DNA of 37,421 nucleotides, taken from positions 1-37,421 of the forward strand of contig VMDI01000010.1 in the NCBI GenBank assembly GCA_008080915.1, written 5' to 3'. The notes under the pieces were generated by a model. It had not been told where the DNA came from and ran no database searches. It worked only from the letters and a program-made list of their open reading frames with translations. Source of the stretch: Gammaproteobacteria bacterium. GTDB lineage: Bacteria; Pseudomonadota; Gammaproteobacteria; PS1; Pseudothioglobaceae. A program made the position numbers and the translations under genes. Positions 12,195 to 22,662 of the stretch are shown here, in pieces (position 1 is the stretch's first letter; the number at the start of each line of letters is the position of its first letter).

Positions 12195-14435
12195 ATGATT
12201 GAAATTGAAATTGACGGCAAAAAAATAAAGGCTGAGCAGGGTGAAATGCTTATTTCTGTCACTGACAGGGAAGGTATTAGTGTCCCAAGATTTTGCTATC
12301 ATAAAAAGTTATCTGTTGCTGCATCATGCAGAATGTGCCTAGTTGATGTTGAAGGGGCTCCAAAACCTCAAACTGCTTGCTCAACACCTGCAGCTGATGG
12401 CATGAAAATTCATACCAATAATGAAAAAGCCAAAGCATCTCAAAAAGCTGTCATGGAGTTTTTGTTAATCAACCATCCACTTGATTGTCCAATTTGTGAC
12501 CAGGGTGGTGAGTGTGAACTTCAAGATGTTGCCATGAGTTATGGTTCAGATGTTTCTTCTTTTAATGAAGGTAAAAGAATTATTAATGATAAAGGAATCG
12601 GACCCCTCATTCATACAGATATGACTCGTTGTATTCATTGCACGAGATGTGTAAGGTTTGGTCAGGAAGTTGCCGGAATAATGGAAATGGGAGGAACTGG
12701 CAGAGGAGATGCGCTCAAGATTGAGCCTTTTCTCGAGGAAGGAATCACCTCTGAACTTTCTGGAAACATGATTGATGTCTGTCCAGTGGGTGCATTAACA
12801 TCAAAACCTTTTAGGTATGAATTAAGATCCTGGCAGATGAATGCAGTTAAGAATATTGCTAGACATGATTTGCTTGGTTCGAATATTTATTCCCAGACAT
12901 ATAAAGGGAAAGTAAAACGTGTCGTTGCTGGTGATAATGACGATGTGAATGAGACGTGGATCTCAGACAGAGATAGATTTTCTTACGAAGGTATCAATAG
13001 CTCCAATAGGTTACTTTCTCCAAGAATCAAGGTGGAAGGTCAATGGCAGGATGCATCATGGGATGTTGCACTTGATTTTGCGATTAGAGGCCTAAGAGGA
13101 AATGTTTTAAAGAATAATCAACCTAATCAATTGGGCGCACTTGCCTCTTCAAATGCAACACTTGAGGAATATTTTTTGTTGCAAAAGATCATGAGAGAAT
13201 TAGGTTCAGAGAATATTGACTTTAGACTCTCAGAGGTTAATACCAAAGATCAATTAAATTTAAATTCAAATATTAAGATTGCGGAAATTGAAAAAGCAGA
13301 TTTAGTATTAATTGTAGGCTCCAATCCAAGACTTGAGCAGCCAATGATTAATCATCGTATCAGGAAAGCAAGTAATAATAAGGCTAAAGTATTTAGTATT
13401 AACTCCAAGAGTTTTGACTTTAATTATCAAATTAATCAAAACTTAATAAGCCCTTCCAAAGTCCCGAATATGCTGGCATCAATCCTTAGGGAAGCTAAAG
13501 TTAAATCTTCAAATCTATCTTCTTTAACTGATGCGCAGAATACAGATGAGACTTTGGAAATTGCTAATGCAATTAAAAACTCAACCAACCCATTAATTGT
13601 TATTGGTGAACACTACAAAAATACTAAAAACTGGTCTTCAATTGTCTCACTAATTAACCTGCTAGCAAAAGATACTGATGCGGGAATCCTAAATATTTCA
13701 GGAACTGGAAATTACTTCGGTGCAATATTAGCTGAATTTTTACCTGGAGAAGGTGGTCTAGATGCTAACACCATGATTGATAAACAGCTTCCTGCCTATA
13801 TGCTATTTGATGTTTATCCAAGTTACGATAGTCACAATGCTGAAAATTTTGTTAATTCACTAAAGAGTGAAAAGTCATTTGTAATCTCATTTAATAGTTT
13901 CCAGGATGATTTAGTTGAGCAATATTCCAATGTTATATTGCCTATTGCTTCATTCTATGAAACGTCAGGTTCTCATGTAAATTGTGAAAATAAAATACAG
14001 TCATTTGCTGCTGCAGTTAAGAGCCCTGGAGAATCAAAGCCAGGCTGGAAGGTGTTAAAAGTCTTTGCTGATTTACTTGAGTTGCAAGGTTTCCATTACA
14101 CAGATTCAACTCAAGTTACCAATGAAGTTGGATTCCAATCTGCAAAATCAAACAAAGCTGATAAAGAAATTAAAATTCCTAAATCTAATAGCCTAGAAGT
14201 TATCTGGCAGTCTTCTCCTTATATTATTGACCCTGTCTTAAGAAATGCAGAGGCATTACAAAATACAAATATTGGCAAAATGAATATTGCATTTATGAAT
14301 TCCAAGACAGCCAAAAAATTGAAATTAAATGACAAAAGTGTTTATCTAAATATTCCTGTCTCTATCACTGATGATGTGAGCGATAGTTGTGTCATTATCC
14401 AAACCAATCAATCCACAATGAAGAGGTCCGCGTAA
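12195..14435 (+). CDS. nuoG: NADH-quinone oxidoreductase subunit G
   Basis: 746 aa with N-terminal [2Fe-2S] domain ([17 protein letters not shown]), [31 protein letters not shown] and [13 protein letters not shown]; divergent molybdopterin-type C-terminal domain. Confidence 0.95.
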   Translation: MIEIEIDGKKIKAEQGEMLISVTDREGISVPRFCYHKKLSVAASCRMCLVDVEGAPKPQTACSTPAADGMKIHTNNEKAKASQKAVMEFLLINHPLDCPICDQGGECELQDVAMSYGSDVSSFNEGKRIINDKGIGPLIHTDMTRCIHCTRCVRFGQEVAGIMEMGGTGRGDALKIEPFLEEGITSELSGNMIDVCPVGALTSKPFRYELRSWQMNAVKNIARHDLLGSNIYSQTYKGKVKRVVAGDNDDVNETWISDRDRFSYEGINSSNRLLSPRIKVEGQWQDASWDVALDFAIRGLRGNVLKNNQPNQLGALASSNATLEEYFLLQKIMRELGSENIDFRLSEVNTKDQLNLNSNIKIAEIEKADLVLIVGSNPRLEQPMINHRIRKASNNKAKVFSINSKSFDFNYQINQNLISPSKVPNMLASILREAKVKSSNLSSLTDAQNTDETLEIANAIKNSTNPLIVIGEHYKNTKNWSSIVSLINLLAKDTDAGILNISGTGNYFGAILAEFLPGEGGLDANTMIDKQLPAYMLFDVYPSYDSHNAENFVNSLKSEKSFVISFNSFQDDLVEQYSNVILPIASFYETSGSHVNCENKIQSFAAAVKSPGESKPGWKVLKVFADLLELQGFHYTDSTQVTNEVGFQSAKSNKADKEIKIPKSNSLEVIWQSSPYIIDPVLRNAEALQNTNIGKMNIAFMNSKTAKKLKLNDKSVYLNIPVSITDDVSDSCVIIQTNQSTMKRSA

Positions 14436-15508
14436 TGGGTTTTTGGAATGCAATCACCAATTTTATTACACAGACCATTCCTTGGTTTGACGGAATACTT
14501 GCATCCATAATTATTATCTTAATCAAAGCTTTTGCATTAATCATTCCATTGATGTTAATGGTTGCATATTTCACATATGCTGAGAGAAAGGTCATTGGAT
14601 ATATGCAACTTAGACTTGGGCCTAACAGAGTAGGGCCAAAAGGTTGGCTTCAGCCAATTGCTGATGCTGTGAAGTTGATGTTTAAAGAGATTATTTTCCC
14701 AACAAAAGCAGATGTTTATCTCTATTTACTTGCTCCAGTTCTAGCTATTGCCCCTGCAATTGCTGTATGGGCAGTTATCCCATTAGATGCTGATCTCTAT
14801 ATTGCCAATCTTGATGTCAGTCTTCTATACATTCTTGCTGTTGGATCGATAGGAGTATATGGAATTATATTGGCAGGGTGGGCATCCAACTCAAAGTATC
14901 CACTTCTTGGAGCTCTAAGAAGTGCATCACTTCTTGTTTCTTATGAAATTGTTATCGGTTTTGCTCTGGTTACAGTTGTGATGATTGCTGGAAGTGTGAA
15001 TCTTAATGCGATAGTTGAAGCTCAGAAAGGAAGCATTCTTCATTGGTATTGGATACCTCTTTTCCCAATGATGATCATATTTTTTATTTCTGCCCTGGTT
15101 GAAACTAATAGAGCTCCATTTGATGTCGTTGAGGGTGAATCAGAAATTGTTGGTGGAACACATGTGGAATATTCTGGAATGACTTTCGCTGTATTTTTTC
15201 TAGCAGAATATGCCAATATGATTTTGATGGCTATACTCGCGGTTATTATGTTCTTCGGTGGTTGGCATTCACCATTTGAAGGTGTGCCATATATTGGTGA
15301 GTTTTTCTCTTGGGTTCCTGGACTTGTTTGGGTTTTGGCAAAAGCAACTTTCTTTATGTTTGCATACCTTTGGGTTAGAGCAACATTTCCAAGGTTTAGA
15401 TATGACCAAATCATGAGATTATCTTGGAAGGTATTTCTGCCATTTACGATTGCCTGGATATTTGTTGTCGCATTAATGACCCAACTTAAGATTGGACCTT
15501 GGTTTTAG
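14435..15508 (+). CDS. nuoH: NADH-quinone oxidoreductase subunit H
   Basis: Polytopic; [53 protein letters not shown]. The ORF track begins at 14387, but ATG at 14435 (TAATG overlap with nuoG stop) is the likely start. Confidence 0.95.
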   Translation: MGFWNAITNFITQTIPWFDGILASIIIILIKAFALIIPLMLMVAYFTYAERKVIGYMQLRLGPNRVGPKGWLQPIADAVKLMFKEIIFPTKADVYLYLLAPVLAIAPAIAVWAVIPLDADLYIANLDVSLLYILAVGSIGVYGIILAGWASNSKYPLLGALRSASLLVSYEIVIGFALVTVVMIAGSVNLNAIVEAQKGSILHWYWIPLFPMMIIFFISALVETNRAPFDVVEGESEIVGGTHVEYSGMTFAVFFLAEYANMILMAILAVIMFFGGWHSPFEGVPYIGEFFSWVPGLVWVLAKATFFMFAYLWVRATFPRFRYDQIMRLSWKVFLPFTIAWIFVVALMTQLKIGPWF

Positions 15509-15510
15509 AA

Positions 15511-16002
15511 ATGATTGATAAGTTAAAAAATATATTTAAAGTATTCTCACTCAGTGAGTTAAGAGGGGGTTTGAACATTACCGCCCATGAATTAGTGAAT
15601 AAAAAAATCACTGTTCAGTATCCTGAGGAAAAAACACCAATTTCACCAAGATTTAGAGGGCTTCATGCACTAAGAAGGTATCCGAATGGTGAAGAAAGAT
15701 GTATTGCTTGTAAATTGTGTGAGGCGGTATGTCCAGCTAATGCCATTACCATTGAATCAGAAATGAGAGATGATGGAACAAGAAGAACCACACAATATGA
15801 TATTGATTTGTTTAAATGTATTTTCTGTGGATTTTGCGAGGAAGCATGCCCAGTGGATGCAATTGTTGAAACCCAGATCTATGACTATGCCTTTGAGTCA
15901 AGAGAGGGAAGCATAATCACTAAAGAGCGTCTGCTTGAAGTCGGTGAAAAGAATGAGCAAATGATTAATAAGGCGAAATTAGAAGATTCAAAATACAAGT
16001 AG
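15511..16002 (+). CDS. nuoI: NADH-quinone oxidoreductase subunit I
   Basis: Two 4Fe-4S motifs [16 protein letters not shown] and [21 protein letters not shown] 15511 preferred over the TTG 15499 in the ORF track. Confidence 0.95.
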   Translation: MIDKLKNIFKVFSLSELRGGLNITAHELVNKKITVQYPEEKTPISPRFRGLHALRRYPNGEERCIACKLCEAVCPANAITIESEMRDDGTRRTTQYDIDLFKCIFCGFCEEACPVDAIVETQIYDYAFESREGSIITKERLLEVGEKNEQMINKAKLEDSKYK

Positions 16003-16006
16003 TTTT

Positions 16007-16624
16007 ATGACATCAGCGCAAATTCTTTTTTATACCTTTTCGTTCTTTCTCGTTGCAAGTTCACTAATTATGATCTTTGCAAAGAATGCAGCCAAAGCGG
16101 TATTATTTTTGGTCTTAGCCTTTTTCTCTGTTGCTGGACTTTGGATTCTTTTAGAGGCAGAGTTTTTAGCTATTACCTTGATATTGGTATACGTAGGCGC
16201 GGTGATGGTTTTGTTCTTATTTGTTATCAAAATGTTGAATATTGATAAATCCACCTTAAGAGCAAAATTTGCGGGTTATTTGCCACTTGGCCTCATTGTT
16301 GCTGCCATCATTGTTGCCGAGATGACGATGGTTCTTGGTCATGAACAGTTTGGTCTAAATATTTATCCTGCCCCAGAAAAGGCAAGTGCTGATTACAGTA
16401 ATATTACTATTCTTGCACTTCAGTTATACACTGATTATGTATACCCATTCGAGTTGGCTGCTGTTCTTCTTCTAATAGCAATAATAGCTGCTATTGCTCT
16501 AGTTCATAGACCAGAACAAAACAGGAAGAAGCAAGATATTTCTGAGCAAGTTAGTGTCAGGGCCAAAGATCGATTAAGAATAGTCTCGATAGCAAAAAAT
16601 AACAAGGAAGTTAATAATGATTAG
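16007..16624 (+). CDS. nuoJ: NADH-quinone oxidoreductase subunit J
   Basis: 205 aa, multi-[52 protein letters not shown]. Confidence 0.95.
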   Translation: MTSAQILFYTFSFFLVASSLIMIFAKNAAKAVLFLVLAFFSVAGLWILLEAEFLAITLILVYVGAVMVLFLFVIKMLNIDKSTLRAKFAGYLPLGLIVAAIIVAEMTMVLGHEQFGLNIYPAPEKASADYSNITILALQLYTDYVYPFELAAVLLLIAIIAAIALVHRPEQNRKKQDISEQVSVRAKDRLRIVSIAKNNKEVNND

Positions 16625-16922
16625 TTTGAGCGATTACTTAATACTTAGTAGCATCATTTTTTGCATTGGGCTTGTTGGCATATTCATTAATAGAAAAAAC
16701 ATTATTACTCTTCTTATGTGTGTCGAATTAATTTTGGCCGCAGTTAATACAAACTTCATTGCCTTCTCGCATTTTCTTGGTAATGAAGCGGGTCAGATTT
16801 TTGTATTTTTTATCCTAACTGTTGCAGCTGCTGAAGTTGCTATTGGTCTTGCAATTTTGACATTAATGTTTAGAAATAGAGGTTCTATCGATATCGATAT
16901 TACTTCCTCATTGAAAGGTTAG
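16617..16922 (+). CDS. nuoK: NADH-quinone oxidoreductase subunit K
   Basis: 101 aa, 3 [33 protein letters not shown]. Overlaps nuoJ by 8 bp. Confidence 0.96.
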   Translation: MISLSDYLILSSIIFCIGLVGIFINRKNIITLLMCVELILAAVNTNFIAFSHFLGNEAGQIFVFFILTVAAAEVAIGLAILTLMFRNRGSIDIDITSSLKG

Positions 16923-16928
16923 TTATAG

Positions 16929-18899
16929 ATGAAATTACTTTATTTAACTATTGTTCTAGCGCCGTTAATTGGATCAATATTTGCAGGTTTCTTAGGTAAT
17001 GTTCTTGGAAGAAAAGCAACTCACAGTATTACCATTCTTGGGGTTTTGATTTCTACGGTTCTTTCACTCTATGCTTTCAATTACCATGTTCTAGAGGGAA
17101 ATTCTGCCTTTAATCAAAATATTTATACTTGGCTTGCTTTTGGTGACTTAAGTATAAGTGTTGGATTCCTAGTTGATAATCTCACCGCGGTAATGTTGGT
17201 AGTTGTCTCCTTCGTTTCATTGATGGTTCACATATATACGATCGGATATATGCATGATGATGATGGTTATACAAAATTCTTTAGCTACATCTCATTGTTC
17301 ACATTCGCCATGTTTATGTTAGTTATGTCAAATAACTTTATGCAGCTATTCTTTGGCTGGGAGGCAGTTGGACTGGTCTCTTACCTTCTAATTGGTTTCT
17401 GGCACCACAAAGAGTCTGCGGTTGAAGCAAATTTAAAAGCCTTTCTTGTAAATCGTGTCGGAGATTTGGGTTTTCTCTTAGGTATTGCTTTGGTTCTGAT
17501 GTATTTCAACACATTGGATTATGCGCAAGTTTTCAATAATGTAAACAATATAACAGGTATCACAATTGTCGATGATTGGTCTTTGATCACCACCATCTGT
17601 ATTCTTTTATTTATTGGTGCAATGGGTAAGTCAGCCCAAGTTCCGCTTCATGTCTGGTTGCCTGGCTCAATGGAAGGACCAACGCCTATCTCAGCATTAA
17701 TCCATGCTGCGACTATGGTGACAGCAGGAATTTTCATGGTCTCTAGAATGTCACCATTATTTGAGTTGAGTGAGACTGCACTTACGTTTGTGATGATTAT
17801 TGGCGCAATCACTGCACTTTTTATGGGTCTACTGGGTATCGTACAAAACGATATCAAAAGAGTGGTGGCATATTCAACACTTTCACAACTGGGTTATATG
17901 ACAGTAGCCCTGGGTGTTAGCGCATATTCTGTTGCAATTTTTCATCTAATGACACATGCATTTTTCAAGGCACTTCTGTTTCTTGCTGCTGGTTCTGTTA
18001 TCGTTGCCATGCATCATGAACAGGACATCAGAAAAATGGGTGGACTTAAATCAAAAATGCCGATTACTTATTGGACCTCTCTAATAGGTTCTTTGGCTTT
18101 GATAGGCTTTCCAGGGTTTGCAGGCTTTTATTCAAAAGACATGATAATAGAGGCAGTGCATTATTCTCAACTTCCATATGCGGATTGGGTTTATTTTGCT
18201 GTAATTGCTGGCGTCTTTATTACCGCTTTCTATTCTTTCAGAATGTTCTTTATGGTTTTTCATGGTGAAAGTAGAGTTGATAAACACACTGAATCACACC
18301 TTCATGAGTCACCTTGGTCTATTACCATTCCACTAATTGCATTGGCTATACCATCTGCATTTATTGGTTTTTATACTATTGAACCAATGTTGTTTACTGG
18401 CTGGTTAGAATCAGCAATCTCGATTGGCCCATCTCATACTTCTATGGAAATCCTGAAAAGCCATTTCATCAGTGCATTGGAATTAATTTCCCATTCAATA
18501 GTAACTTGGCCATTCTGGATGATGATTTTAGGAGTGATAACTGCCTGGATATTCTCACTGTATAGAACAGAGTGGGCTGATTGGATTAAGAATAAATTTA
18601 AAGGAATAAACTACATTCTTGAATCACTATATGGTTTTGATCGATTCAATGAGATTTTCTTTGTCAATGGATTCAAAAGACTTGGTGAATTCTTCTGGAA
18701 GGTAACAGATGCAGGATTAATCGATAAAACTTTGGTTAATGGAAGTGCTAAGTTGGCAGGTTTTTTTGGAAGTCTTATACGTCCAATACAAACTGGTTTT
18801 GTATACCACTATGCATTCTTCATGATTTTAAGTTTGTTATTTATTTTGACTTGGGTTTTATATTCAGGAGAAAACCCTTTATTAGGATTACCTTTCTAA
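16929..18899 (+). CDS. nuoL: NADH-quinone oxidoreductase subunit L
   Basis: 656 aa antiporter-like; FFGWEAVGLVSYLLIGFW, AQVPLHVWLPGSMEGPTPISALIHAATMVTAGI, HAFFKALLFLAAGSVI. Confidence 0.96.
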   Translation: MKLLYLTIVLAPLIGSIFAGFLGNVLGRKATHSITILGVLISTVLSLYAFNYHVLEGNSAFNQNIYTWLAFGDLSISVGFLVDNLTAVMLVVVSFVSLMVHIYTIGYMHDDDGYTKFFSYISLFTFAMFMLVMSNNFMQLFFGWEAVGLVSYLLIGFWHHKESAVEANLKAFLVNRVGDLGFLLGIALVLMYFNTLDYAQVFNNVNNITGITIVDDWSLITTICILLFIGAMGKSAQVPLHVWLPGSMEGPTPISALIHAATMVTAGIFMVSRMSPLFELSETALTFVMIIGAITALFMGLLGIVQNDIKRVVAYSTLSQLGYMTVALGVSAYSVAIFHLMTHAFFKALLFLAAGSVIVAMHHEQDIRKMGGLKSKMPITYWTSLIGSLALIGFPGFAGFYSKDMIIEAVHYSQLPYADWVYFAVIAGVFITAFYSFRMFFMVFHGESRVDKHTESHLHESPWSITIPLIALAIPSAFIGFYTIEPMLFTGWLESAISIGPSHTSMEILKSHFISALELISHSIVTWPFWMMILGVITAWIFSLYRTEWADWIKNKFKGINYILESLYGFDRFNEIFFVNGFKRLGEFFWKVTDAGLIDKTLVNGSAKLAGFFGSLIRPIQTGFVYHYAFFMILSLLFILTWVLYSGENPLLGLPF

Positions 18900-18900
18900 A

Positions 18901-20409
18901 ATGGAACAAGTGTTGTTAAGTTTATTAGTATGGATGCCAATTTTAGGAGGTTTCGCAACCCTTATTGTTGGCAATGAAAGAGCATTGTCTGCGAAGTGGG
19001 TTGCATTGTCTTTATCGGTCATCGTATTTATCCTATCTCTTGGTCTTTACACAGGGTTTGATAACACAACTCATTTGATGCAATTTGTTGAAAAGTCTAG
19101 TTGGATCTCACAGTTTAATATCAATTATCATCTGGGAGTTGATGGCATATCAATGCCTCTAATTATTCTTACTACTTTCTCAACTATTCTGGTTATTATT
19201 GCTGGTTGGGAGGTTATTCAAAACAAACCTGCTCATTACATGGCGGCCTTCCTAATGATGGAGGGGCTTATTATTGGAGTATTTTCAGCATTAGACGCCA
19301 TGTTATTTTATGTTTTCTGGGAAGCGTCCCTAATACCAATGCTTCTTATCATTGGCATTTGGGGCGGTGATAACAGGATCTATGCCTCTATTAAGTTTTT
19401 TCTATACACTTTCCTTGGATCGGTTTTTATGCTGGTATCACTGATTTACATGTACAACATAGGCGGTTCGTTCGGAATTATAGACATGCATGCTCTTAGT
19501 TTAACTATGACCGAACAGTCATGGATTTTCTGGGCATTTTTCTTGGCTTTTGCAGTCAAAGTGCCTATGTTTCCTGTTCATACTTGGCTACCGGATGCTC
19601 ATGTTCAGGCACCTACAGGAGGTTCAGTAATTCTTGCTGCAATTATGCTTAAGATGGGCGGGTATGGATTTTTTAGGTTCTCATTGCCCATTACGCCAGA
19701 CGCATCTCTTAATTTCTCTGATATTGTGATTATTATCTCTTTAATTGCAATTGTATATATTGGATTCGTTGCATTGGTTCAAAGGGATATGAAAAAACTC
19801 ATTGCATATTCTTCGATATCTCACATGGGTTTTGTTACCTTAGGACTTTTTGCATTATTTCTGGCGGTTAAAAATAGTTATGAGGGCGCATTACTTGGAT
19901 TGGAAGGTGCAATGGTGCAAATGATATCTCATGGTTTTATTTCTGCAGCAATGTTCTTAGTGGTTGGAGTCTTATACGATCGACTTCATTCAAGAGAAAT
20001 TTCTACTTATGGCGGGGTTATAAACTCGATGCCAAGGTTTACAGGGTTTGCAGTTCTATTTGCTATGGCTAATGCTGGCCTTCCTGCTACATCAGGATTT
20101 GTAGGTGAGTTTATGGTGATTCTTGGCGCAATGCAGGCAAATTTCTGGATCTCAATGCTTGCTGCCACAACCCTTATTCTAGGTGCTGCATATACTCTTT
20201 GGATGGTAAAGAGGGTTTTTTGGGGTCCTATTCATAATGATGCTGTTAAATCTCTAAATGACATCAATTCAAGAGAGTTTTTAATTCTTGGAGTTTTAGC
20301 ATTGGCAGTCATTGCCATGGGTGTATACCCCCAACCGGTTATTGAAGTTATGAACAGCTCTATTGAGCATTTATTGAGTCAAGCACTTACCTCCAAACTG
20401 GCTATATGA
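18901..20409 (+). CDS. nuoM: NADH-quinone oxidoreductase subunit M
   Basis: 502 aa; FYVFWEASLIPMLLIIGIWGG, KVPMFPVHTWLPDAHVQAPTGGSVILAAIMLKMGGYGF. Confidence 0.96.
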   Translation: MEQVLLSLLVWMPILGGFATLIVGNERALSAKWVALSLSVIVFILSLGLYTGFDNTTHLMQFVEKSSWISQFNINYHLGVDGISMPLIILTTFSTILVIIAGWEVIQNKPAHYMAAFLMMEGLIIGVFSALDAMLFYVFWEASLIPMLLIIGIWGGDNRIYASIKFFLYTFLGSVFMLVSLIYMYNIGGSFGIIDMHALSLTMTEQSWIFWAFFLAFAVKVPMFPVHTWLPDAHVQAPTGGSVILAAIMLKMGGYGFFRFSLPITPDASLNFSDIVIIISLIAIVYIGFVALVQRDMKKLIAYSSISHMGFVTLGLFALFLAVKNSYEGALLGLEGAMVQMISHGFISAAMFLVVGVLYDRLHSREISTYGGVINSMPRFTGFAVLFAMANAGLPATSGFVGEFMVILGAMQANFWISMLAATTLILGAAYTLWMVKRVFWGPIHNDAVKSLNDINSREFLILGVLALAVIAMGVYPQPVIEVMNSSIEHLLSQALTSKLAI

Positions 20410-20421
20410 TGGATTTAAAAG

Positions 20422-21888
20422 ATGAGTAACACTGCACAAAATTTATTTCAATTTGACACATCGACATTGGTATTTGCTTTACCTGAGATTTTTTTATTAT
20501 CTTCAATAGTTGTCATTTTATTGATTGATGTTTTTCTTAAAAAATCATTCAAAAATATTACTTATTATTTATCACAAATAGCTATTTTCATAACAGCATT
20601 ACTTTCATACAGTTTGATTGGAAATGGCGAACAAATTATCTTCTCTGGCTCATTTATCCATGATGACTTAGCGGCAATTTTTAAGGTAGCCATGATGGTT
20701 GCCTCTATTGTGGTTCTGGTTTATTCGCGGACGTATTTAAATATTCATAATTTATTTAAGGGCGAGTATTTTGTTTTGGTTCTTTTAGCTATTCTGGGAA
20801 TGATGGTGATGGTTTCCGGATATAGTTTGCTTACCCTATATCTTGGTTTAGAAATTCTATCATTGTCTTTATATACGCTAATTGCGATTGCAAGATCAAG
20901 AGCCAATGCTGTTGAGGCGGGTCTAAAGTACTTTGTACTAGGCGCTATCGCTTCAGGTCTATTGCTTTATGGTATGTCAATGATCTATGGTATCAATGGC
21001 TCACTTAATATTTCTGAAATTGCCCAGTTTGCATCAGGAGCCTCTTTACAATCTAGTCAACAGTTAATATTGAATTTTGGACTGGTATTTATTGTTATTG
21101 GTGTAGCTTTCAAATTAGGCGCTGTTCCATTTCATAATTGGGTTCCTGATGTTTACCAAGGCTCTCCAACTTCAGTTACCATGTTTCTTTCTAGCGTTCC
21201 GAAAATTGCCGCTGTTGCAATGTTAATCAGACTTTTGATAGAGGGCCTTGGTTCACTTCAGGATTATTGGTCAGACTTATTTATAGCTCTAGCAATTTTA
21301 TCGATTGGTGTTGGTTCATTGGTAGCTTTAATGCAAAGCAACATCAAAAGAATGCTTGCTTATTCAACAATTTCACATATTGGATTTATTTTGCTTGGGT
21401 TTGCAACAGGAACAATGACTGGATATGGGTCAGCAGTTTTCTATGTTTTTACATATGTTTTGATGAGTATTGCAGCATTTGGTGTAGTAATTCTTTTAAA
21501 CAACAAAGGCTTTGAGTCTGAATTGATATCTGATTTTAAAGGACTTAGTAAGAGATCTCCATGGTTTGCATTAATGATGCTAATTATTATGCTATCTATG
21601 GCTGGCATACCTCCATTTATAGGTTTTTATTCAAAATTCTTTATCCTTCAGCAAGTTGTGAATTCAGGGTTTATTGAACTGGCAATTATTGCTGTTATAT
21701 TTGCAGTTATTAGTGCCTATTATTACCTTCAGATTATTAAGTCTATGTATTTTGACGAATCTGATAATACTTCACCTATCTCTTCATCGATGGATACCCA
21801 ACTGGTTCTATCCATAAACGCAGTGTTAATTCTTGCAGTAGGGCTGTTTCCAAATTATTGGATGAATATAGCTTTATCTGTTTTCTAA
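20422..21888 (+). CDS. nuoN: NADH-quinone oxidoreductase subunit N
   Basis: 488 aa; YLGLEILSLSLYTLIA, AVPFHNWVPDVYQGSPTSVTMFLSSVPKIAAVAMLIRLL, GIPPFIGFYSKFFIL. Confidence 0.95.
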   Translation: MSNTAQNLFQFDTSTLVFALPEIFLLSSIVVILLIDVFLKKSFKNITYYLSQIAIFITALLSYSLIGNGEQIIFSGSFIHDDLAAIFKVAMMVASIVVLVYSRTYLNIHNLFKGEYFVLVLLAILGMMVMVSGYSLLTLYLGLEILSLSLYTLIAIARSRANAVEAGLKYFVLGAIASGLLLYGMSMIYGINGSLNISEIAQFASGASLQSSQQLILNFGLVFIVIGVAFKLGAVPFHNWVPDVYQGSPTSVTMFLSSVPKIAAVAMLIRLLIEGLGSLQDYWSDLFIALAILSIGVGSLVALMQSNIKRMLAYSTISHIGFILLGFATGTMTGYGSAVFYVFTYVLMSIAAFGVVILLNNKGFESELISDFKGLSKRSPWFALMMLIIMLSMAGIPPFIGFYSKFFILQQVVNSGFIELAIIAVIFAVISAYYYLQIIKSMYFDESDNTSPISSSMDTQLVLSINAVLILAVGLFPNYWMNIALSVF

Positions 21889-22662
21889 GTTAATAGGCGA
21901 AAAATTATCAGAAGCTGTCCAGGCGTGACCATAAATCACTTCATAGGTAGCTGGAATTTTTCCATCAGTTCGATAAGATTCATACATGTTTTTCATGCTG
22001 GTAAATTTATTTTTACCAACCAACCCTTTAGATTGATTGAAAACCTTGTTAGCTCCAAGAGATTTTAAATCAAACATGAGGTCTTCTACTTTTGAGTAGG
22101 TGAGCGTAATTTTTTCCATTTCCATGACTGGGGATTGAAAACCACAGCCAGTTAATTGGTCACCTAGATCATGCATATCAATAAAGTTATTTACATGATT
22201 ATCTCTATCGACCACAGCCCAACTAGATTTCAACTCATTGAGTGTATCAGGGCCGAAGGAGGAAAAGAAAAATAATGAATTTGGCTTTAACACACGATTT
22301 ACTTCATTAAAAACTAGAGATGGATCTTGAATCCATTGCAACATCAAATTAGAGCATACAAAATCAATAGAGCTACTTTTAAAAGGCAATTGATTGGCAT
22401 TGGCGCATACCTTGAAATCAGCATTATTAGTAGTTATCGAATTTATTGCAAAATCAAGAGATATGGTTTTTGCACGAGAGTATTTTTTTGAAACAAGATC
22501 AGAAAAAATTCCTGTTCCAGAACCAAGATCCAAAATAGATTCTGGATTAAGTTTAAGCGGATTGAGTTTTTCCAATAGGCGATTAGCGATTTCTTTTTGA
22601 AGAAATGCTGCATCATTATATGATTTGGATGCATTATCAAAGATTGTTCTTACTGAAGACAT
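21874..22662 (-). CDS. bioC: Malonyl-[acyl-carrier protein] O-methyltransferase BioC
   Basis: 262 aa SAM methyltransferase: RTIFDNASKSYNDAAFLQKEIANRLLEKL, ILDLGSGTGIFSDLV, SNLMLQWIQD, FSSFGPDTLNELKSSW; typical BioC architecture. Convergent 15-bp overlap with nuoN. Confidence 0.85.
   Translation of the reverse strand: MSSVRTIFDNASKSYNDAAFLQKEIANRLLEKLNPLKLNPESILDLGSGTGIFSDLVSKKYSRAKTISLDFAINSITTNNADFKVCANANQLPFKSSSIDFVCSNLMLQWIQDPSLVFNEVNRVLKPNSLFFFSSFGPDTLNELKSSWAVVDRDNHVNNFIDMHDLGDQLTGCGFQSPVMEMEKITLTYSKVEDLMFDLKSLGANKVFNQSKGLVGKNKFTSMKNMYESYRTDGKIPATYEVIYGHAWTASDNFSPINLENR

Noticed and set aside
15040-15414. 124-aa minus-strand ORF inside nuoH
   Set aside because: Antisense shadow of nuoH, with no domain and no plausible start signals.
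21267-21515. 82-aa alternate-frame ORF in nuoN
   Set aside because: Trp/Cys/Phe-rich out-of-frame translation of a membrane protein gene; artefact.
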